Assembly (NCBI GenBank): GCA_905214495.1
Contig: CAJMLW010000003.1
Location: forward strand, 1 to 64,000
From: an uncultured bacterium
GTDB taxonomy: Bacteria > Bacillota > Negativicutes > Veillonellales > Veillonellaceae
Direction: 5' to 3'
DNA length: 64,000 nucleotides
Shown here: positions 39,111 through 48,079 of the stretch, in pieces
How the letters are laid out: each line of letters begins with the position of its first letter
Numbering within the stretch: position 1 is the stretch's first letter
The notes under the pieces: model-generated
Databases searched by the model: none
The model's input: only the letters and a program-made list of their open reading frames with translations
What the model was told of the DNA's origin: nothing
Made by a program: the position numbers and the translations under genes

Positions 39111-39986
39111 ATTTAGCTCTTTAATTTTTTCATCGCTCAAGAATTTTGATCTGTATTTATTACACAAGTTAATAACGTGTTGGTCTGTCAGTTCTTCAAG
39201 TCGTTTATGGGTAATGAGCATGGTGGCCATATACATATGGTTTCGGCTTGTAGATCCATGGTAGATCTTATCTAAATAGAAATAGATCAGTTCTCGCATA
39301 GCTATGGAAAAATCTTTAAAGGTGCATTTGATGTATTGTTGAGCTTCGCTATATTTTATATATGGACGTCGTCTAATTTGTGTTTTTATATCATTAATAT
39401 GATTGCGATGCATTTCATATTCGCAGGACACACAATATTTTGTTTGCCTGCTCATCAACGTATAACAGCGCTCGCATCGATGATAGCCGTGTTCTAGCAA
39501 ATAGACTTCCTTTTTGCGGCTGCTAATGAGCACCTTTCGAAACGGTTCTCTTAATTTATCTTCTTCTAAGCTTTCAACCATAGCATCAATAGATTTCATA
39601 TCATCATTGGACAAGACGATTTTCGACATGTCGATATAGCCATCGATGTCAGGCATATCTATTTTCAAAATTTCAGTATTCACCGTTTCTTTCACATAGC
39701 TCTTCCGATGCATGATGAGGCCCATTTCAGTAATGATATCACTTTTGTAATAGTCATTAATGGCCTTGAGAATGCGTTTTTGGTTCATCTTAACCTCTTG
39801 CATCCACTGCGAATTATCCGCACTCAGCACAATTTTCGGAGGTTTGATGTCAATAATGCGCGTATGACCAGCATAAATGGGGCCCACCACATCACGCCAA
39901 TGATGAATAAGTGTATTCAGTTTAAATTGTTCCAGTAAACCTAATTCATGTAGGCCACCAGCTAAGCACATTTCAAGGCTTTCCAT
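39087..39986 (-). CDS. dciA: DciA-like (DUF721) helicase-loader protein with zinc-ribbon tail
   Basis: 299 residues. GGAGGGG precedes the ATG at 39986; the longer frame to 40046 is inside recF. Residues 1-90 are a DUF721/DciA domain (LIHHWRDVVGPIYAGHTRII, then LSADNSQWMQEVKMNQKRIL). DciA loads the replicative helicase DnaB where no DnaC exists. The chain is twice the usual length. The added part has Cys171-x2-Cys174 and Cys185-x2-Cys188, a zinc-ribbon pattern, followed by a helical basic region. It overlaps recF by 14 bp, so they are coupled. Confidence 0.72.
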   Translation of the reverse strand: MESLEMCLAGGLHELGLLEQFKLNTLIHHWRDVVGPIYAGHTRIIDIKPPKIVLSADNSQWMQEVKMNQKRILKAINDYYKSDIITEMGLIMHRKSYVKETVNTEILKIDMPDIDGYIDMSKIVLSNDDMKSIDAMVESLEEDKLREPFRKVLISSRKKEVYLLEHGYHRCERCYTLMSRQTKYCVSCEYEMHRNHINDIKTQIRRRPYIKYSEAQQYIKCTFKDFSIAMRELIYFYLDKIYHGSTSRNHMYMATMLITHKRLEELTDQHVINLCNKYRSKFLSDEKIKELNMLRGILE

Positions 39987-41073
39987 AATGGATATGCCCC
40001 TCCTGACATTGAATAAATTGAACACCTTGCATGTTTTCAAAATCATGTATATCCGTCGTAGTAATGACGGTTTGAATGCGTTTATGAATGAACTGCAACA
40101 AATTGTTCCGTCTCGCCTCGTCTAGCTCGCTCAACACATCGTCTAAGAGCAATACAGGATATTCGCCTACTTCGGATTTGATGAATTCTAATTCGCTCAG
40201 TTTTAGTGAAAGCACAGCCGTCCGCTGTTGCCCTTGGGATCCAAATTTTTTTAAATCGATAGCATCGGAAAAGAATCGTAAATCATCGCGATGAGGACCT
40301 ACGCTTGTCGTCATGCGATGACGATCTTGAGGCAATGCGTCTTGCAGTAAATCGTAAAAGGCCTCCTTCGTGTACACCATATGACCCTCTTCCCCATATG
40401 GTTGTTCATAGCCTATGGTGAGATTTTCTAGGCCTCCCGTCAATTTACGATTCATCAAATCGATAAGCAAATTGATTTTCTTTAAACTTTCCATCCGTTT
40501 TTTTACGATGAAAGCCGCCATATCCGCCAGTTGTACATCCCATTCAGCAAGAGGAATATTCTGTTTACCGCGATATTCCTTCAATAATGTATTCCGTTGT
40601 TGCAATAAACGATTATATTGCAATAGTTGATGATAATAAGTAGCGCTCGTTTGGGATATTTCCATATCTAAAAATCTGCGACGACCCGATGGACTGCCCT
40701 TAATGAGCTGTAAATCCTCTGGGCAGAAAATGACCGTATTTAAAGTACCAATCAATTCCTTTTGAGAAATCTTAGTATCATTTAAGCGGATATCCTTAGG
40801 ACCTTGTCGAAATAGCTTGATATTAACCTTTTGCGGTGTCTCCTTTTTCTCAAAGTTCACCACAATGCCCGCTTCATTAGCGTTAAATAAAAGCATATCC
40901 GACGTATCATTCGTGCGGTGGCTTTTACCAATGGTACCGACGTAAATAGCCTCTAAAATATTGGTTTTACCAGCCCCATTGGTACCGTACAAGACGATGA
41001 TTTCAGGCTGTAAATCAATGATTAAATCCTTATAGTTGCGAAACTGGAACAATTGCAGTGAGTTAATTCTCAC
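39973..41073 (-). CDS. recF: DNA replication and repair protein RecF
   Basis: 366 residues from a GTG with GAGGAGG upstream. The order is typical: MRINSLQLFQFRNYKDLIID, Walker A LYGTNGAGKTNILEA at about 28-42, the signature FGSQGQQRTAVLSLKL near 275-290, and Walker B VLLLDDVLSELDEARR near 305-320. RecF works with RecO and RecR to load RecA at gaps. It starts 3 bp after the rlbA stop and overlaps dciA, as part of the dnaN-rlbA-recF-dciA run. Confidence 0.95.
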   Translation of the reverse strand: MRINSLQLFQFRNYKDLIIDLQPEIIVLYGTNGAGKTNILEAIYVGTIGKSHRTNDTSDMLLFNANEAGIVVNFEKKETPQKVNIKLFRQGPKDIRLNDTKISQKELIGTLNTVIFCPEDLQLIKGSPSGRRRFLDMEISQTSATYYHQLLQYNRLLQQRNTLLKEYRGKQNIPLAEWDVQLADMAAFIVKKRMESLKKINLLIDLMNRKLTGGLENLTIGYEQPYGEEGHMVYTKEAFYDLLQDALPQDRHRMTTSVGPHRDDLRFFSDAIDLKKFGSQGQQRTAVLSLKLSELEFIKSEVGEYPVLLLDDVLSELDEARRNNLLQFIHKRIQTVITTTDIHDFENMQGVQFIQCQEGHIHYGKP

Positions 41074-41076
41074 CGA

Positions 41077-41307
41077 TTATGCCTCCTCTTTTGTAACGAT
41101 GAATTCCACATCGAGGCCTTCTACACCAACCACATCGCCAACGCGACATTTTTTGCGTTTTTCTGTAACCATATTGCCATTTAATGTAATCACTTGATCA
41201 TCGATAAGGCCTTTTACTTGGCCCCCTGTTTCAATGACGCCTTCCAATTTAAGCAATTGATCGATTTGAATGTATTCCGTATGGATTGGTACAGCTTGTT
41301 GTTTCAT
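41077..41307 (-). CDS. rlbA: S4-domain protein RlbA (YaaA)
   Basis: 76 residues behind AGGAGGACG. The S4 RNA-binding fold is seen in IQIDQLLKLEGVIETGGQVK, then GLIDDQVITLNGNMVTEKRK. The gene lies between dnaN and recF in most Firmicutes, as here. The protein binds RNA and is thought to act in ribosome biogenesis; its exact role is open. Confidence 0.88.
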   Translation of the reverse strand: MKQQAVPIHTEYIQIDQLLKLEGVIETGGQVKGLIDDQVITLNGNMVTEKRKKCRVGDVVGVEGLDVEFIVTKEEA

Positions 41308-41340
41308 AACGTCCTCCTATGGTGGATAAATTACAGAATA

Positions 41341-41387
41341 TACCAAGTATATAATCATGACTAAAACGCATTATCATATACTTGGTA
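41341..41387 (-). terminator. Inverted repeat between dnaN and rlbA
   Basis: TACCAAGTATAT (41341-41352) and its exact complement (41376-41387) form a 12-bp stem with a 23-nt loop. There is no clear T-run, so it may be an attenuator or a processing site rather than a full terminator. Confidence 0.45.
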
Positions 41388-41511
41388 ATATGAATTTTTA
41401 TGCATATAAATATACAATAATCTATATATAGTACATACTGAATTCTCAATATAAAAACTAATCGTAAAATTGGCTTTCATAAAAATGAGAATACATCATC
41501 GTATGTGATAA

Positions 41512-42633
41512 TTAAGAATTCGTACGAACAGGTGTTACTACATAGGTATAGTTCGGATTATTATCTTGGCGAATCACAACAGGACCATTTTGTTTTAAAT
41601 ACATGTGGATGTTGTCGCCTGTGCTGTGACGCAAGATATCGGAAATATAACGACCATTGAAGGAAATCGTGAACGGTGTGCCCTTAAATTCCACAGGAAT
41701 TTCTTCCTTCGCCATACCAATTTCAGCATTTTGGCTGGATAAAGTCACTTGTTCTTCGGACCAGTCATAGCGAATTACGTTATAACTCATATCCTTTGCC
41801 AACAAGGATACGCGATCAACAGCACCAGCAAAGTCCTTGCGGTCTACAACGGCACTAGAATCGAATTGAGCAGGAATTACTTTTTCATATTCTGGGTACG
41901 TGCCTTCGATTAATCGGGAAATGATATAGATGGATTCAAACATGAATACGATTTGTGTGCGGTTCCAAATGATTTTAATAATAGAAGGATTATCTGTTGG
42001 CAATAAACGAGATACTTCTGCCAAAGCCTTTGTTGGAATGATGACGCGCATAGGGGACGTCGCAGGTTCATCAATAGTTACCTTTTTAACAGCCATGCGA
42101 TGCGTATCGGTAGCAACCATGGTTACTTCTTTGTCGTTTGCATCTTTGATTTCCAGCAAAGCACCAGCAAATACAGGGCGATCATCGTCACTTGCTGCTG
42201 CATAGTTCGTAAGGTCGATGAGTTCTTTCATAGCTTGACTATCGATATTGACATAATCTTGGTCGTGAATTTGTTCTACCAATGAGAAATCATCTGGATG
42301 CAAGGTTACTAAATTAAATTCAGAGGAACCGGATGTAATTTTTAACGTATTGCCATCCTCTGGTTTGCTTAATTGAATTGTTTCGCCTGGTAATTTGCGG
42401 ATTAATTCTTGGAAATAGCGAGAAGCAACCACTAAAGTACCTGGTTCTAAAATTTCGGCGTCGATTGTCAATTTAATGCCCAATTCAAAATCGTTGCCTT
42501 GTAGTTCCACTTGATTATTTTTTGTTGTTATATAAATGGAACCTGGTAGATTTGAACTTGTTTTATTTTGTGATACCTTTTGTAGAACGTTAATGGCTTT
42601 TTGGAGATTGGCCTTAGGGAATTTGATGTTCAT
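41512..42633 (-). CDS. dnaN: DNA polymerase III beta subunit (sliding clamp)
   Basis: 373 residues behind AAGGAGAG, the normal length of three clamp domains (about 1-125, 126-250 and 251-373). Clear landmarks are MNIKFPKANLQKAINVLQKV and MVATDTHRMAVKKVTIDE, ending NPNYTYVVTPVRTNS. Two copies form a ring around DNA that holds the replicative polymerase. It is next to dnaA, separated by a cluster of DnaA boxes in the 304-bp gap. Confidence 0.96.
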   Translation of the reverse strand: MNIKFPKANLQKAINVLQKVSQNKTSSNLPGSIYITTKNNQVELQGNDFELGIKLTIDAEILEPGTLVVASRYFQELIRKLPGETIQLSKPEDGNTLKITSGSSEFNLVTLHPDDFSLVEQIHDQDYVNIDSQAMKELIDLTNYAAASDDDRPVFAGALLEIKDANDKEVTMVATDTHRMAVKKVTIDEPATSPMRVIIPTKALAEVSRLLPTDNPSIIKIIWNRTQIVFMFESIYIISRLIEGTYPEYEKVIPAQFDSSAVVDRKDFAGAVDRVSLLAKDMSYNVIRYDWSEEQVTLSSQNAEIGMAKEEIPVEFKGTPFTISFNGRYISDILRHSTGDNIHMYLKQNGPVVIRQDNNPNYTYVVTPVRTNS

Positions 42634-42819
42634 GACGTAAATACTCTCCTTGTTTGTAATATTCGTTGTGCGATTTTCGTTGGTGCTCTATAGATAATCA
42701 ACGATAGATCGGTTTTCTGATATGTTTTTGATTTGTTTGTTAGTTTAGTAGTATTTGTAGTAGGCGCTGTGAATGTGTGTACATGTGAAAGTTTTCTAGA
42801 TTTCATGTGTTTCCATAGT

Positions 42820-42931
42820 TGTGGATAAGTATGTGTATACCTTGTTTTAGGTTATCCACATAATCACAGAAAATATTGATTTCTGCAATATCCACAGATT
42901 TATACACAATATATCCACAGAATTATCCACA
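42820..42931. promoter_or_regulatory. DnaA-box cluster between dnaA and dnaN
   Basis: Perfect TTATCCACA boxes are at 42852-42860 and 42923-42931, and in reverse at 42820-42828. Two more, ATATCCACA, are at 42888-42896 and 42911-42919. The cluster lies 7 bp after the dnaA stop codon and upstream of dnaN. It may be one half of a bipartite origin or a DnaA-controlled promoter of dnaN. No strong AT-rich unwinding site is seen in this half. Confidence 0.75.
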
Positions 42932-42937
42932 CCCGTT

Positions 42938-44557
42938 TTAGTTGAGTGATGATAGTTTAGCTTTGATGTCTAGGATAATCTGTTTCGTTTCCGGATTCTT
43001 GTCGATTTCTTTGCTGATCTTATCGTACGCATGCAAAATCGTCGTATGATCTCTGGAAAAAGCCGTTGCAATTTGTGGGTAGCTTTCATTAATCACATCG
43101 CGGCACAAATACATGGCAATTTGTCGTGGAAATGCGAATTGGGCCTTTCGTTTTTTGCCTAACAAATCTTGTTTCTTAATGTTGAAATAGGTGCTGATAA
43201 AGTCTTGAATGGACTCGATGTCGATGAGTGTTACTCGTTCCGTCGTGATGATGTCGGATAATGTTTTCTTCGTGTATTCCAAATCGATGCTACTGGTCCG
43301 TTGTTCTAGGGATGCGGTACCGATGAGTTTATTGAAAGCCCCTTGTAGTACGCGGATGTTTTCGTCGAATTGTAACGCTACGTAGTTGATGGCATCGTTG
43401 TCGATAACGAGATTACGATTCTTGTTGTTTTCCTTTTCAACGAGGGCTTTCAAAATGGCAATGCGCGTTTCCAAATCTGGATTTTCCATGGTTGCCACAT
43501 AGCCCGCTTGGAATCTAGAACGCAAGCGCTCTTCGAATTGATCCATGTCGTTTGGCATAGTATCGCTGGTGAGAACGATTTGCTTGTTATTGTCCAATAA
43601 TTCGTTGAAGGTGTTGAAAAACTCTGTTTTCGTGCCCTCTTTATTTTCTAAGAACTGAATATCGTCGATGAGCAATACATCGATGTTGCGGAACGTATTA
43701 CGGAACAACTCGCCTTGCCGTTTGCGTATGGATTCGATGAATAAATTCATGAACTTTTCGCTCGTTGTGCACATTACCTTGAGATTAGGATATCTTTCAA
43801 CGATGGCATTGCCGATGGCGTGCATCAAATGCGTTTTACCAAGGCCGGATGGACCATAGATAAAGAGCGGATTATAATCGCCGCCAGGATACTCCGACAC
43901 ATTTTGGGCTGCTCCAAAAGGAATGCGGTTTGCATTGCCTGTAATGTAATTATCAAATCGATATCCACTATTGAGCTGTGACGAAGATAAATCGATAGGA
44001 ATATCCGTAGATTGCAACGTTTGCGCCGTTTGTGGCTGCTCTACAGGAAACATCGGTTCATCTGGAATTAACTCTTCCACCTCTTTTCGTTGGATATACA
44101 CAGGATCTGCGTACACCGGTGTGTAAAACTCCTCTTGATACGGAACCTTTTGCTTTGCAAGTTTTGAAGTTTTTTTATCGATGTTGTCCGCGTCACTTAC
44201 CACCGTATTTTCTATAGTGCTCGTACTAGTATTTTCTACAGTATTCTCTGTGAAAGTATCTGCTACATGCGGTGTTGTTGGAGCCTCATCCTTTTGTGGA
44301 AACAGATCCAATAAAACCATATTTAATTCTTTGCCTGTCACTTGCTTGATGGCATCTGTTAACAATTTACTTACCGTTTGCTGAGATTCGATGACACTTT
44401 TTATAAAACTCTGCATAACCCCAATGTGTATAGAATTATTATCTATACTCATTGGTATGAGAGAAGTACTCAAACTTGAATAAATCGCAGGCGGCAGCGT
44501 TTGTTTTGCTACTTGTAATATACGTTCCCATATATCATTAATATCAGCTGCTTGCAT
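42938..44557 (-). CDS. dnaA: Chromosomal replication initiator DnaA
   Basis: 539 residues behind AAGAGG, longer than most DnaA because of a low-complexity linker (residues about 90-200, rich in Thr, Glu and Pro). Domain I is about 1-85. The AAA+ core has Walker A GPSGLGKTHLMHAIGN at 235-250 and Walker B VLLIDDIQFL near 295-304. Domain IV ends with the DNA-recognition helix RDHTTILHAYDKI. It binds DnaA boxes and opens oriC. Box clusters lie on both sides of the gene, 42820-42931 and 44569-44870. Confidence 0.97.
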   Translation of the reverse strand: MQAADINDIWERILQVAKQTLPPAIYSSLSTSLIPMSIDNNSIHIGVMQSFIKSVIESQQTVSKLLTDAIKQVTGKELNMVLLDLFPQKDEAPTTPHVADTFTENTVENTSTSTIENTVVSDADNIDKKTSKLAKQKVPYQEEFYTPVYADPVYIQRKEVEELIPDEPMFPVEQPQTAQTLQSTDIPIDLSSSQLNSGYRFDNYITGNANRIPFGAAQNVSEYPGGDYNPLFIYGPSGLGKTHLMHAIGNAIVERYPNLKVMCTTSEKFMNLFIESIRKRQGELFRNTFRNIDVLLIDDIQFLENKEGTKTEFFNTFNELLDNNKQIVLTSDTMPNDMDQFEERLRSRFQAGYVATMENPDLETRIAILKALVEKENNKNRNLVIDNDAINYVALQFDENIRVLQGAFNKLIGTASLEQRTSSIDLEYTKKTLSDIITTERVTLIDIESIQDFISTYFNIKKQDLLGKKRKAQFAFPRQIAMYLCRDVINESYPQIATAFSRDHTTILHAYDKISKEIDKNPETKQIILDIKAKLSSLN

Positions 44558-44568
44558 TTTGTTCCTCT

Positions 44569-44870
44569 TGTGTATAACTTTTACTAAAAATGTGCATAAC
44601 TTTCGTTATTATGTGTATAACTTATTCTAAAATTGTGGAAAAACCATAAATACCTGTGAATAACCTGTGCACAACTTGTGAATGAGAGAAAATAAAATTC
44701 CCTTCCAACCTTATAAATACTGAGTTTATACTATTTACAGGTCAAAAGAGAAAAAATGTGGATAACTTTTCTAAACTATCCGAAAAAAACTTATAAAAAT
44801 ATATAATTTTACCAATTTCAATTATGATTGTACCAAAAATGAGGGAGATTGTCATTCAATCTGTGGATAA
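44569..44870. other. Origin of replication oriC (dnaA-rpmH side)
   Basis: Two perfect reverse DnaA boxes, TGTGGATAA at 44757-44765 and 44862-44870. One-mismatch boxes are at 44569-44577 and 44612-44620 (TGTGTATAA), 44591-44599 (TGTGCATAA) and 44655-44663 (TGTGAATAA). Between 44775 and 44830 is a run almost free of G and C that could be the unwinding element. This is the typical place for oriC in Firmicutes. The exact unwinding site needs strand-opening or skew data. Confidence 0.72.
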
Positions 44871-44873
44871 CTT

Positions 44874-45047
44874 TTATGGAATTTGTTTATTTTAGCATTT
44901 TTATCTAAATCTGGTTTGGTGGTCACTTTTTAGCTCCACCGGCCGGGTCTGTCTCCGGCCTACGGCCTTCGCAGGGCCAAAGTCGCGAAAAAGTGACCAC
45001 CAAACCTACTTTAATCTAAATTTAGCTAAAATAAACGAATTTCATAA
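44874..45047. repeat. Palindromic element copy 3 (forward core), in the origin interval
   Basis: Forward core at 44934-44985 (52 nt). Inner arms GGTTTGGTGGTCACTTTTT (44913-44931) and its exact complement (44988-45006). The outer arms also match: TTATGGAATTTGTTTATTTT at 44874-44893, continuing AGC, has an inverted partner at 45025-45047 with two mismatches. The left arm begins 4 bp after a perfect DnaA box. Confidence 0.85.
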
Positions 45048-45061
45048 TGGGAGAAGGACAA

Positions 45062-45113
45062 CGGGGCAAAATTTATTTGCCCCTATTTACTCCACTGGCT
45101 GGGTTTGACTTCA
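45062..45113. repeat. Core fragment beside a small hairpin
   Basis: GGGGCAAA pairs with TTTGCCCC (about 45062-45083). Right after it is CTCCACTGGCTGGGTTTGAC, a diverged copy of the start of the 52-nt core, with nothing of its second half. A decayed member of the family. Confidence 0.5.
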
Positions 45114-45163
45114 TCTTACGAGTTTTGTCTTTCTCTCTAATGGAAGGTGCGCGCAATCTGTTT

Positions 45164-45482
45164 CAATAAAAAAACAGGAGTTGATCTATAAGGTTCAGAT
45201 AAAAAAGATATGGTGTCTTGATAAGATGTGAATGGTGTAATTTGTTTGGCTAATTTATGAATATTGTTTAATGAGGGCTGCCTACTATTTTCACAGCGAC
45301 TTTGGCCCTGCGGAGGCCGGAGGCCGTAGTCAGACCCGGCCGGTGGAGCGAGAAAATAGTAGGCAGTCCTCATTACCTAAATGTAGTAATATAATTGGCA
45401 AACAAATTACACTTATAGATTTTAATCTAAATAACATATCTTTTTTATATAAATATATATAGGGAAACCCTGTTTTTTATTG
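45164..45482. repeat. Palindromic element copy 4 (reverse core), about 320 bp, upstream of rpmH
   Basis: Reverse core at 45297-45348 (52 nt). Inner arms 45272-45292 and 45352-45372 match with one difference. Further matches step outward: GTAATTTGTTTGGC (45237-45250) with 45397-45410, ATAAAAAAGATATG (45199-45212) with 45435-45448 exactly, and CAATAAAAAAACAGG (45164-45178) with CCTGTTTTTTATTG (45469-45482). The right end runs into the rpmH -35 box. Confidence 0.85.
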
Positions 45483-45508
45483 ACAGATTTGCGTTTTCCC
45501 TCTATAAT
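45480..45508 (+). promoter_or_regulatory. Consensus sigma-70 promoter of rpmH
   Basis: TTGACA (45480-45485), a 17-bp spacer, TATAAT (45503-45508): a perfect match in both hexamers. It should drive strong expression of rpmH-rnpA and the genes beyond. The -35 box shares two bases with the end of palindromic copy 4. Confidence 0.92.
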
Positions 45509-45561
45509 TACCCTGTTATGGTATAAGTAAAACAAATATATAACGAGGAGGTGTTTTACTA

Positions 45562-45696
45562 ATGAAACGTACATATCAACCAAATACTCTTTGGAGAAAA
45601 CGTACCCATGGTTTCCGTGAACGCATGAAAACTATTGGTGGCCGTCTCGTATTAAAAAGAAGACGTGCTAAAGGCAGAAAACGCTTATCTGCATAA
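45562..45696 (+). CDS. rpmH: 50S ribosomal protein L34
   Basis: 44 residues, [20 protein letters not shown] at the N-terminus and [12 protein letters not shown] at the end, the whole L34 protein. GAGGAGGTG lies nine bases upstream of the ATG. It is the first gene of the rpmH-rnpA-yidD-yidC-jag run next to oriC, an order kept across bacteria. Confidence 0.97.
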   Translation: MKRTYQPNTLWRKRTHGFRERMKTIGGRLVLKRRRAKGRKRLSA

Positions 45697-45775
45697 TATA
45701 ATGGCTCAGCAAGAGCTTTCAGAAAACTTGGCGCTCTTGCCAAGTTTTTCTATTCTATAGGACTCGGACGATACA

Positions 45776-46123
45776 ATGGATTACCGCTTAGATAAAACGA
45801 GACGTATTATAAACAATAATGAATATCGCCTTGTGTATAAGCATGGTAAGTACGAGGTAGGACGCATGTGCGTGTTATATCGTATGCCTGTAGCGAAGCA
45901 AAAGACTCGCATCGGATTTGTGACGGGTAAAAAGGTGGGTTGTGCGGTTGAACGCAATCGGGCACGTCGCCTTATGAAAGAGGTGTATCGCCTCAATCAG
46001 CATCAAATTCGAGAAGGGTATCATATTGTTATCGTTGGACGTGGCCCTCTGAAGGACGCAACCTATGAACGAGCGGAAAAGGAAATACTGTACTTATTGC
46101 GTAAAAGCAAGCTCTTAGTATAA
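45776..46123 (+). CDS. rnpA: Ribonuclease P protein component
   Basis: 115 residues. The conserved RNR box is VGCAVERNRARRLMKEVYRL, and the C-terminal half has GYHIVIVGRGPLKDATYERA. It binds the RNase P RNA and helps cut the 5' leader of tRNA precursors. It follows rpmH by 79 bp under the same strong promoter. The RNA subunit gene is not in the window. Confidence 0.95.
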   Translation: MDYRLDKTRRIINNNEYRLVYKHGKYEVGRMCVLYRMPVAKQKTRIGFVTGKKVGCAVERNRARRLMKEVYRLNQHQIREGYHIVIVGRGPLKDATYERAEKEILYLLRKSKLLV

Positions 46124-46244
46124 TCCTATATAGGACCACAAGCATGGACAGCGCTATGCTTTGGTCCTATTCGCGTATTATGAGGTATATGGATTTGGTG
46201 GAACTGTCTTAGATACATGCTCCCATCGAATCATGGTGAATTCT

Positions 46245-46499
46245 ATGAAAGATACATGTATAACTTTATTAAATCTTATAAAACGAGGGGTTACCTTTGT
46301 TTTATGGCTCGTTATTCGCTTCTATCAGATTGCCATTTCCCCTCTCAAACCGGGATGTTGTCGATATTATCCCACTTGTTCCGCATATACTTTGCAGGCC
46401 ATTGAAAAATATGGGCCTTTAAAAGGTAGCTGGCTTGGGCTAAAACGCATTTTGCGTTGTCATCCATTCCACAAGGGCGGGTATGATCCCGTTCCTTAG
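46245..46499 (+). CDS. yidD: Membrane protein insertion efficiency factor YidD
   Basis: 84 residues from the ATG at 46245, which GGTG precedes. The frame is open upstream to 46161, but the family is only 70-85 residues. [20 protein letters not shown], then [16 protein letters not shown] and [12 protein letters not shown] are the full signature with its three Cys. It helps YidC insert proteins into the membrane and lies, as usual, between rnpA and yidC. Confidence 0.92.
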   Translation: MKDTCITLLNLIKRGVTFVLWLVIRFYQIAISPLKPGCCRYYPTCSAYTLQAIEKYGPLKGSWLGLKRILRCHPFHKGGYDPVP

Positions 46500-46620
46500 C
46501 CTAAGCGAGCACAGTTTTGGAAATACCTGAGCATCTGTATGGATGAAATTTAGACCATACCATAACGATATATGGATGCGCGAAGGAACCCAATTTCGAC
46601 CTGCACTCGAAGGAGAAACA

Positions 46621-47277
46621 ATGGAAATTTTTAACTATTTAGTTGAATTTATGCGCACACTTGTGACATATGCTTTCAACTTTACTGAAATGGTCGGCTT
46701 CCCAAGCTATGGGGTGGCTATTATCATCATTACTGTCATTATTAAAGCGATTTTAGCGCCGTTGACAGTAAAACAAATTAAATCTATGAAAGCAATGCAA
46801 GAGTTACAACCTCGCATGAAAGAGCTTCAAGAAAAATACAAAAACGACCCTCAACGTTTACAAGCTGAGATGGGCGCTATGTACAAAGAAATGGGCGTAA
46901 ACCCATTGGCTGGCTGCTTGCCTTTATTGGTGCAAATGCCGTTCTTGATTGCTATTTTCTACGCATTGCAAGGATATCCTTACAATCCTGAATTCGAACA
47001 TTTCCTATGGCTTCCTAGCCTTGGTGAAGCAGATCCATACTACATCTTGCCAGTATTGAGTGCTTTGTCCACATGGATTATGTCCCGACAAACTGGTATG
47101 GGTGCTAGTGGTGCCGCTGCACAACAACAAAAGATTATGCAAATCTTTATGCCATTGTTCATCGGTTACATTTCCTTGAACTTCCCATCTGGTCTTGTTA
47201 TTTACTGGATTGTATCCAATGTGTTCCAATTGGTGCAACAACATTTTATTTACAAAGGCTTAGAAGCTAATAAATAG
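46621..47277 (+). CDS. yidC: Membrane protein insertase YidC/Oxa1 (short form)
   Basis: 218 residues. AAGGAGAAACA sits before the ATG at 46621; the frame to 46543 is upstream extension. This is the short Gram-positive-like form without the large periplasmic domain of Proteobacteria. Five membrane segments are visible, with the conserved KQIKSMKAMQELQPRMKELQ loop and VNPLAGCLPLLVQMPFLIAI. There is no lipoprotein Cys at the start. It inserts and folds membrane proteins with SecYEG or alone. Confidence 0.93.
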   Translation: MEIFNYLVEFMRTLVTYAFNFTEMVGFPSYGVAIIIITVIIKAILAPLTVKQIKSMKAMQELQPRMKELQEKYKNDPQRLQAEMGAMYKEMGVNPLAGCLPLLVQMPFLIAIFYALQGYPYNPEFEHFLWLPSLGEADPYYILPVLSALSTWIMSRQTGMGASGAAAQQQKIMQIFMPLFIGYISLNFPSGLVIYWIVSNVFQLVQQHFIYKGLEANK

Positions 47278-47285
47278 GAGGTACT

Positions 47286-48071
47286 ATGGAATTTATCGAT
47301 GTATCTGCTAAAACGATTGAAGATGCCATCGCTAAAGGGGTTGCAGAACTTTCTATAGATGGTCGTGAATTGGTAGAAACAAAGGTTATTGAACAACCTT
47401 CTAATGGTTTTTTAGGTATTGGCCGTAAACCAGCTGTGGTTCGTTTGTTCTATACAACGGTAGCAGCTGCGGCTACGGAAGAGGAAAAAGAAGTTATCGC
47501 TGAAACTTCTGATGCTGTGGCAGAGGCACCTGTTGCGACTGACGAACGCGATGTGGCTGAATCTGTTGATGATTCTCCGGTATCTGTGAAAGCTAAACAA
47601 GAGCTTTCAAAAGAAACACAACAAATCATCGCTGAAAAAGGTAAGGAATTCCTTGAAAAGATGTTTGCTCAAATGGGCCTTATCGTGATGATTGAAAAGA
47701 TGTTTACCGTTGATAAAATCACATTCCAAGTACATGGTGAAGACCTTGGTATCTTGATTGGTAAACACGGTCAAACCCTTGATGCTATCCAATATTTAAC
47801 GAATTTGGTGGCTCACAAAGAGGTGTCTGGCCATTGTCACATCGTGGTGGATGTGGAAAATTACCGCGCTCGTCGTGAAGAAACGTTGATTAATCTTGCA
47901 AAACGCCTTGCAGCTAAGGTAAAACGTAACCGTCAAAAGGTTTCCTTAGAACCTATGAATGCATTTGAACGCAAAATCATTCATACCGCGTTGCATGATG
48001 ATAAACACATCGTTACAGAATCCGCTGGTGATGAACCATTCCGCCATATCGTGATCTCTTACAAAAAATAA
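47286..48071 (+). CDS. jag: RNA-binding protein Jag (KhpB)
   Basis: 261 residues, 8 bp after yidC, with AGGAGG before the start. The Jag-N domain is 1-55 (ETKVIEQPSNGFLGIGRKPA). An acidic, Ala-rich linker fills about 58-110. A KH domain (EDLGILIGKHGQTLDAIQYL, with the GKHG loop) is followed by R3H at the C-terminus (MNAFERKIIHTALHDDKHIV). It is a post-transcriptional regulator tied to cell-wall growth in Firmicutes. A palindromic element follows the stop. Confidence 0.93.
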   Translation: MEFIDVSAKTIEDAIAKGVAELSIDGRELVETKVIEQPSNGFLGIGRKPAVVRLFYTTVAAAATEEEKEVIAETSDAVAEAPVATDERDVAESVDDSPVSVKAKQELSKETQQIIAEKGKEFLEKMFAQMGLIVMIEKMFTVDKITFQVHGEDLGILIGKHGQTLDAIQYLTNLVAHKEVSGHCHIVVDVENYRARREETLINLAKRLAAKVKRNRQKVSLEPMNAFERKIIHTALHDDKHIVTESAGDEPFRHIVISYKK

Positions 48072-48079
48072 AAGTGTTT

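Noticed and set aside
45137..45373. 78-codon minus-strand frame near oriC
   Set aside because: It lies over palindromic copy 4 and its protein is only the translated repeat.
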